A stretch of 64,000 bases of DNA, from the NCBI RefSeq assembly GCF_004210375.1, contig NC_134833.1:146250127-146314126 (forward strand), given 5' to 3'. Positions within the stretch are counted from its first letter, which is position 1. Each line of letters opens with the position of its first letter. The stretch comes from Tachypleus tridentatus (Eukaryota > Arthropoda > Merostomata > Xiphosura > Limulidae). Positions 58,734 through 64,000 of this stretch are shown piece by piece. Under the pieces are notes generated by a model. That model made no database searches and was not told where the DNA came from. It saw nothing but the letters and a program-made list of their open reading frames with translations. The position numbers were made by a program, and so were the translations under genes.

Positions 58734-59485
58734 AGCGAAAATCAAGACTTACTAATTTTTTCATTGCTGCTGACTTGTTCATGTCTTTGAAGATCAAACT
58801 TAGTATTACTGATCCAGTGTTGGGACAACATGACATCCTAAACACTGTTTCAGTAGGGAAATAAATAAACATACACAATGGACTGTCTATTATGTATCTA
58901 TAGCAGTGATTCTATCGTCAAATGTTAGCGATAACAGTCCTCAAACATTACATTGAGCCACATGGGCTTAAATGAATAATTACATTAAAGAGGACCTAGA
59001 AATTTCCAATTGCTCTCACTGTTGTTTGTTAATTAAACTATAGATTTCCAGGTAAAAACAAAGAAAATCACGTAGGCCCCCGAAATTAAAGTATATAACT
59101 CAAATACGTTAGTGTTCCTTCGGCTCAGGCTCAAAGCCTGTGAAAATATTTCGCTAAGTAAAGCTAAATACACAGTCTGCTAAATCAGTTTTCAAAAACA
59201 TTCTCTTCTAAATGATATAGCTCAGTGCGGTCGTTGTTACCTCAATCAAGTAAACATGGGAATATTTCAAAGAAATGAAACTGAACACAGTTCGATTCCA
59301 GGATTCGAACAACTTTGCAAATACTTCCCCAAAACCTTTAGTATAACAAACCATATGTCAAGAGTTTATTACACTAACTCATTTACCAATACTTTATTAC
59401 ATTAACCCATTTAACAAGACTTTATCACACTAACCTACTTAACAAGACTTTGCTCCATGTGTTTGTATTTAGTTGAATTATGAAA
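58734..59485. other. AT-rich intergenic sequence
   Basis: No gene recognised. Around 59360-59450 there is a three-fold loose repeat of ACTAACCCATTTAACAAGAC-like text. Confidence 0.35.
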
Positions 59486-60075
59486 TGTTGTTCCTAATAT
59501 CAACTCGTGTTTCCATAACAAGTTACAGGTCGTGTTGTTCATAATGTTAACTCGTGTTTAAATATCAAGTTACAGGTCGTGTTCATAATGCTCACTTGTG
59601 TTTTCATAACGAGTTATAGGTCGTGTTCTTCAAAATGTTAACTTGTGTTTCAATAACAAGTTATAAGACGTGTTGTTCATAACGTAAACTTCTGTTTCAA
59701 TAACAAGTTACAGGTCGTGTTAATAATATTAACTTGTGTTTCCATAACAAGTTGTGGGACATATTGTTCAAAATGTTAACTCGTGTTTCCATAAAAAGTT
59801 ACAGGACGTATTGTTCATAATGTTAACTAGTGTTTCAATAAGAAGTTACAGGACGTATGTCCATAACCTTAACTTGTGTTTCAATACCAAGTTACATTTC
59901 ATTTTAATAATGTTAACTTTTGTTTCCGTGAGAAGTCACAGAACGTGTTGTTCATAATGTTAACTTATGTTTCCATAACAAGTGTTCATAATGTTAACTT
60001 GTGTTTCCATAACAATTTATAGAACGTGTTGTTCATAATGTTAACATGTGTTTAAATAACAAGTTATTTGACATG
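59486..60075 (+). repeat. 47-bp minisatellite, forward orientation
   Basis: About 13 units of CATAATGTTAACTTGTGTTT, CCATAACAAGTTACAGG and ACGTGTTGTT, moderately diverged. Reverse-complement copies lie at 62472-62622. Confidence 0.9.
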
Positions 60076-61019
60076 TTTATGGTTTCACTATTCCCAAAAG
60101 TGGGAAACAATTCTAAGTAAATACTGAAACACAAATACAAGTTTACTTAAGAATGTTTCAACTCATTACAAGTAATATACTCTAATCAACAAAGGAATAT
60201 TAACCTTAGACTATAAACTGCAAAATCACTTATTTGTAGAAACATAAGGTTTTTTGTCAGAGATTTTCTCACTCTCTCTTTCTTTTTTCTTGTAAAATCC
60301 TACATGATCAAGTTGTCTTTCTGTGTACCAACTGAATGAAAGCTATCATTCACGAGGGTTTTACGTCGTCATGGAAACCTTCAAAGTTCATTTGACATGT
60401 TTGTTCAACAGTCTTTTTAAGAAAACTTTGCCACCTCAGTATGCTTGTTATCTCCATCTCCAGATCTTTTGTTGCGCCCTCTGTCCAGGCCCCATAAACA
60501 CCGGTAAACACTCGATGTTTTGGTTAGAGACGCCATTCAGCTGTTGTTGGTAATACAACGCCCCCTATCAGTTTACCGGTTCAAGACTTTACGCACAGTT
60601 CGAAGGAGAGTAAAAACTGACATCTTGAGGTTTCTTTAAATACATGAGATCAAAATGTTTGTGGGAAAGAACAGTCTCTAGAAACGACATATTTACTTAC
60701 ATTGCTGTTTGTAGAAGTAACTTAAAAATAAGTTATTTGTTTGGTGGCAGTGTTGTTCCCTCACCTCAGGTTGGTTTAATATAAATCATAGTTTCAAATG
60801 CAATGTACTAAAACAACTACAGTTATCTAAACACTTTTTTTTTTGTTTACCTAAATGATGTAGATAAATGATTACTAATCAGATCACGGTTTGTGTTAAA
60901 TAACAAATTAGGTAATTAATTTCACACGTACGGATTTTAGAATGGTTTAATGATATAATTAATTAATGTTAAGAGATTAATTTAACTTTTCCTTGCAAAC
61001 TAAGGCATATGTTATTCAT
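60076..61019. other. Unassigned sequence
   Basis: 60320-60560 is less AT-rich and gives a 76-codon plus-strand frame (60323-60553) without recognised domain. A CT-rich tract is at 60270-60292. Confidence 0.35.
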
Positions 61020-61495
61020 AATTTCAACAGTATTCGTTTACAGTGGAAGATAGCGTTTATCAATAGAAGGTAATGAATAACAGTGTGGGTCAACCAGTGG
61101 AAGACACTAAATAACAGTGTAGGTCTGCCGGTGGAAGACAGTAAATAACAGTGTAGGACAACCAGTAGAAAACAATGAATAACAATGTTTGTTTATCAAT
61201 AGAATACAGTGAATAACAATTTCTGTTTATCAATAAAAGACAGTGAATAACAGTGTAGGTCAACCAGTGGAAGACAGTGAATAACAGTGAAGATTTACTG
61301 TTGGAAGTCTGTTAATAATATTTTATACTTACTGGTGGAAGTCTGTTAATAATATTTTATACTTACCGGTGGAAGATGTTAATAATATTTTATACTTACC
61401 GGTGGAAGATGTTAATAATATTTTATACTTACCGGTGGAAGATGTTAATAATATTTTATACTTACTGGTGGAAGATGTAAATAACAATGTAATTT
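61020..61495. repeat. 36-40-bp minisatellites, two adjacent unit types
   Basis: 61020-61295 has units of GTGAATAACAGTGTAGGTCA and ACCAGTGGAAGACA. 61295-61495 has more uniform units of ACCGGTGGAAGATGTTAATA and ATATTTTATACTT. The shared GTGGAAGA...TAATA indicates one origin with a later local expansion. Confidence 0.85.
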
Positions 61496-61591
61496 TTACC
61501 AGTTTTTCGTTTCGATAAATTCACTCATTAGCAAAGTATAAAACCATTAACAAGCAGTTTCTTACGACACTGAAATAAAACCTATCGAAAT

Positions 61592-61869
61592 GGGCCCTTA
61601 AGCGTGTTAAGACGTGCGACTCGTAATCTGAGGGTCGCAGGTTCGCATCCCCGTCGCGCCAAACATGCCCGCCCTTTCAGCCGTGGGGGCGTTATAATGT
61701 GACGATCAATCCCACTATTCGTTGGTAAAAGAGTAGCCCAAGAGTTGGCGGTGGGTGGTGATGACTAGCTGCCTTCCCTCTTGTCATACACTGCTAAATT
61801 AGGGACGGCTAGCACAGATAGCCCTCGAGTAGCTTTGTGCGAAATTTAAAAAAAACCAAACCAAACAAA
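61592..61869 (+). mobile_element. tRNA-derived SINE, family A, head deletion
   Basis: Near-consensus body and tail. The head starts GGGCCCTTAAGCGTG, lacking the GGCATGGCCA segment that carries part of the A box. The target duplication is unclear. Confidence 0.92.
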
Positions 61870-62397
61870 ATGATAATTTGCAGAAATCTTTGATAAGTAA
61901 GTATAATATTCAGTTTCAAATCGAATCGCCCATCACCAAAAGATTAAACCTAAAATAAACACACAAGAGAAATAAACTCCCCTTAGTTGTTGGAATACCC
62001 ATTGACAAAAGACAAGTTACATATTCAAGGGTATAAAATCCTAGGTAACTTACATTTTCATAAATTCAAATATAACTTACTCATATTTGAAGCTATGAAA
62101 AGTTAAGATAGAACATTTTTTTTTCCTTACTTCAACTTACAGGATTATAACAGAGACGCCAGATTTGTACGTACCAAATATACACAGACAGGTCTTTGAT
62201 TTAGTTACATATGTTTATATGTTACAGGTATAATAGCATAGGCTCGTTGAAGACTATTCATACTTCTTCAGGTTAAAAGTGAAACAGATATAAGTCGGAA
62301 CTATATAATATATATAACATTTATTTTCATATAATTTGGCTAAACACAATACCATGATATGAACCTGACTTGTATACAGTATTTATTTTAACATAAT
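61870..62397. other. AT-rich intergenic sequence
   Basis: Nothing recognisable. Confidence 0.4.
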
Positions 62398-62475
62398 TGT
62401 GTGGTTTAGATGACCTACTCGTAATCTGCCGGTCGGTGGCTCGAATCCACGTCACACCAAACGTGTTCGCCCTGA
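62398..62475 (+). mobile_element. SINE family A head fragment
   Basis: TGTGGTTTAGATGACC, CTCGTAATCTGCCGGTCGG, GGCTCGAATCCACGTCACACC and the start of the body (AAACGTGTTCGCCCT) are present; the rest is missing where the inverted 47-bp units begin. Confidence 0.7.
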
Positions 62476-62622
62476 AAATTATGGAAACACAAGTTAATGT
62501 TATGAACAACACCTCCTGTGACTTGTTATGGAAACACAAATTAACATTTTGAGCAATAAGTCCTATAACTTGTTATGGAAAGACAAGTTAACATTATGAA
62601 CAACACGTCCTGTAATTTGGCT
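62476..62622 (-). repeat. 47-bp minisatellite, inverted copies
   Basis: Three units of the reverse complement of the 59486-60075 array: TTATGGAAACACAAGTTAA, then TGTTATGAACAACAC. Confidence 0.85.
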
Positions 62623-64000
62623 TGGTCACAACAGTGTAAGTTTGATAAATAATTTCGTATTTTTCTTGATAAGTTAAATTGTTTTATCAGTTGTGTGTAA
62701 GTAAGAATAACCCTCTATACTTTGTTCGATTATTAAAAACCTTGACGATTATTTCTTACATATTAAAGGCTTAATTGAGCAGTTCTGTGTTGAGAGGTGG
62801 CGTTATTTACAATAATAGTAACTATTTTCAAATAAAAGATTTTATTAAAGATAGGAATAGAAGCTTGTCATTTATCTTTCTAAATTTGAATACTTGAGTT
62901 CATGGAACAGGATTCCAAAACATAGAGGCTTCTCTCACAGCGTGTATTGTAACTACGTTGTGTCGAGAATAGAGCTAATAGACTTCTAATATCTTTCAAG
63001 TTTTCACTTTAACCGAACATATGATCAGTTTTTATTACATACCACTCTCGTCAGTACAGTGTCTCCACATCCCGACACTTATATCTGGATCTCTAAACTC
63101 CAAACGTCTTCGTTCATCTGCTCTCTAATGTAATCAAACTTTCGAGAAACGTTCCGCTCTTGTTTCCTTACAAACGAAGCGATGTGTAGTGAGTGCTTCT
63201 GTCTGTATCTAACCAGTCAGGAAGTTTAATTGCGTCTCTTCGTCTGGGATTGGAAGTAATTCCATACATTGCAGTAACGCTTTAGTTCGCACGCCATGAA
63301 AGAACCAATAACTTGGTCTATTGGTGCTTTTAGATTTATCTCTGGCTTTATAGTTTTCCCCCGTCTTCTTATAAGTTCTTCCCTCTATCTCACAAATTAA
63401 AGCACACAACCATATCTTCGACCCCCCAACCTGAAAGTGCTGTCTCTTTAATTTACCAATGGATCGTTTCTGTCGCATTGAAAATACGACACATCTACTG
63501 AGGAAAGATTGGTTTCTTTGTTTTTTAATGTCTTCTTGTCTTCTATGATGGCATGTTAGAAAATAATCAGGATTTCAGTTCCCAGGAGTTCGCATTTCTT
63601 CGTTTTGTAAACACAGATTTGTCTTACACATGAACAAGGTTTCTGTTGAAGTCTGTTAAGAACGAATGGTATTTAAGATGTGAAGAAATCTCATTATGAA
63701 AACACGTAAGATACTATATGGATATTATATAAGAATCAAACTATTGTAGTGGTGGCAAACGTTATTTTTTAAAGTACTCATAAGAAGTCTTTCGTATTAC
63801 ACCAAAGTAACCAACTTATCACTAAAATACCATCGATTTAAAATATTCGCGTTACAGTTCGCTTTATATTAAAAATACCATTAAAATTATTATTAATTAG
63901 ATAAAATCAAGGAACAACTAATAATCAGATGAAATCAAGAAACAATTACTAATCACGTAAAATCAATAAACGATTAATAATCAGATGAAATCAAGAAACA
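62623..64000. other. Unassigned sequence to the right edge
   Basis: An 89-codon minus-strand frame at 63209-63478 (basic, MRQKRSIGKLKRQHFQVGG at its start) is the only notable frame and is not recognised. The last 100 bp contains a short tandem repeat (ATCAAGAAACAA, AATAATCAGATGAA) that runs off the edge. Confidence 0.35.

Noticed and set aside
60323..60553. 76-codon plus-strand frame
   Set aside because: No recognised domain, signal or splice sites.
63209..63478. Possible gene of 89 codons, minus strand
   Set aside because: Basic composition, but no domain, splice context or similarity that I can name.

Overview
The window is eukaryotic nuclear DNA: AT-rich, with spliced genes, minisatellites and many tRNA-derived SINEs. 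The most frequent SINE, with a head starting GGCCCGGCATGGCCAAG and a tail near CGAGTAGCTTTGTGCGAAAT, is one I associate from memory with horseshoe crab genomes (Limulus/Tachypleus). The encoded proteins also look arthropod-like, so a chelicerate, probably a horseshoe crab, is the best guess; a database search is needed to confirm it.

Two host genes can be read with confidence, both on the + strand. (1) The last two coding exons of a prospero/Prox1-type homeodomain gene are at 8017-8161 and 10015-10194; upstream exons are not visible and probably lie left of the window. (2) A complete six-exon Speedy/RINGO gene (Speedy A type activator of CDK1/CDK2; 327 residues) runs from 29344 to 38232. A possible orphan terminal exon of an unknown gene is at 22487-22573. 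No host gene could be recognised in 38.3-64 kb.

Layout. 1-4.7 kb: two minisatellite arrays of the same 33-bp unit in opposite orientation, plus a 35-bp array. 4.7-10.3 kb: prospero 3' part, with a candidate RFX X-box and a mariner-type MITE in the last intron; the 3' end of the coding sequence is tandemly repeated into the 3' UTR. 11.4-13.5 kb: 50-bp array split by a SINE. 13.8-29 kb: SINEs, a hammerhead-like short mobile unit with a 13-bp target duplication, a non-LTR retrotransposon 3' end with RNase H, an LTR-type primer binding site, a duplicated unknown segment and a hAT-like transposase relic. 29.3-38.2 kb: Speedy gene, whose introns 4 and 5 hold Tc1 relics, a minisatellite and a SINE. 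38.2-64 kb: almost entirely repeats: SINEs, a 63-bp array open on both strands, a hAT-like relic with 107-bp repeats, a Penelope-like element relic, 62-bp, 51-bp, 52-bp, 47-bp and 37-40-bp minisatellites, and a Tc1 element split by a SINE.

The most interesting points are the shared 3' tail between three SINE families and the local LINE, the small hammerhead-like mobile units, the coding-derived minisatellite at the end of prospero, and the inverted pairs of minisatellite arrays. All comparisons with protein families are from memory and visual reading; no search was run.
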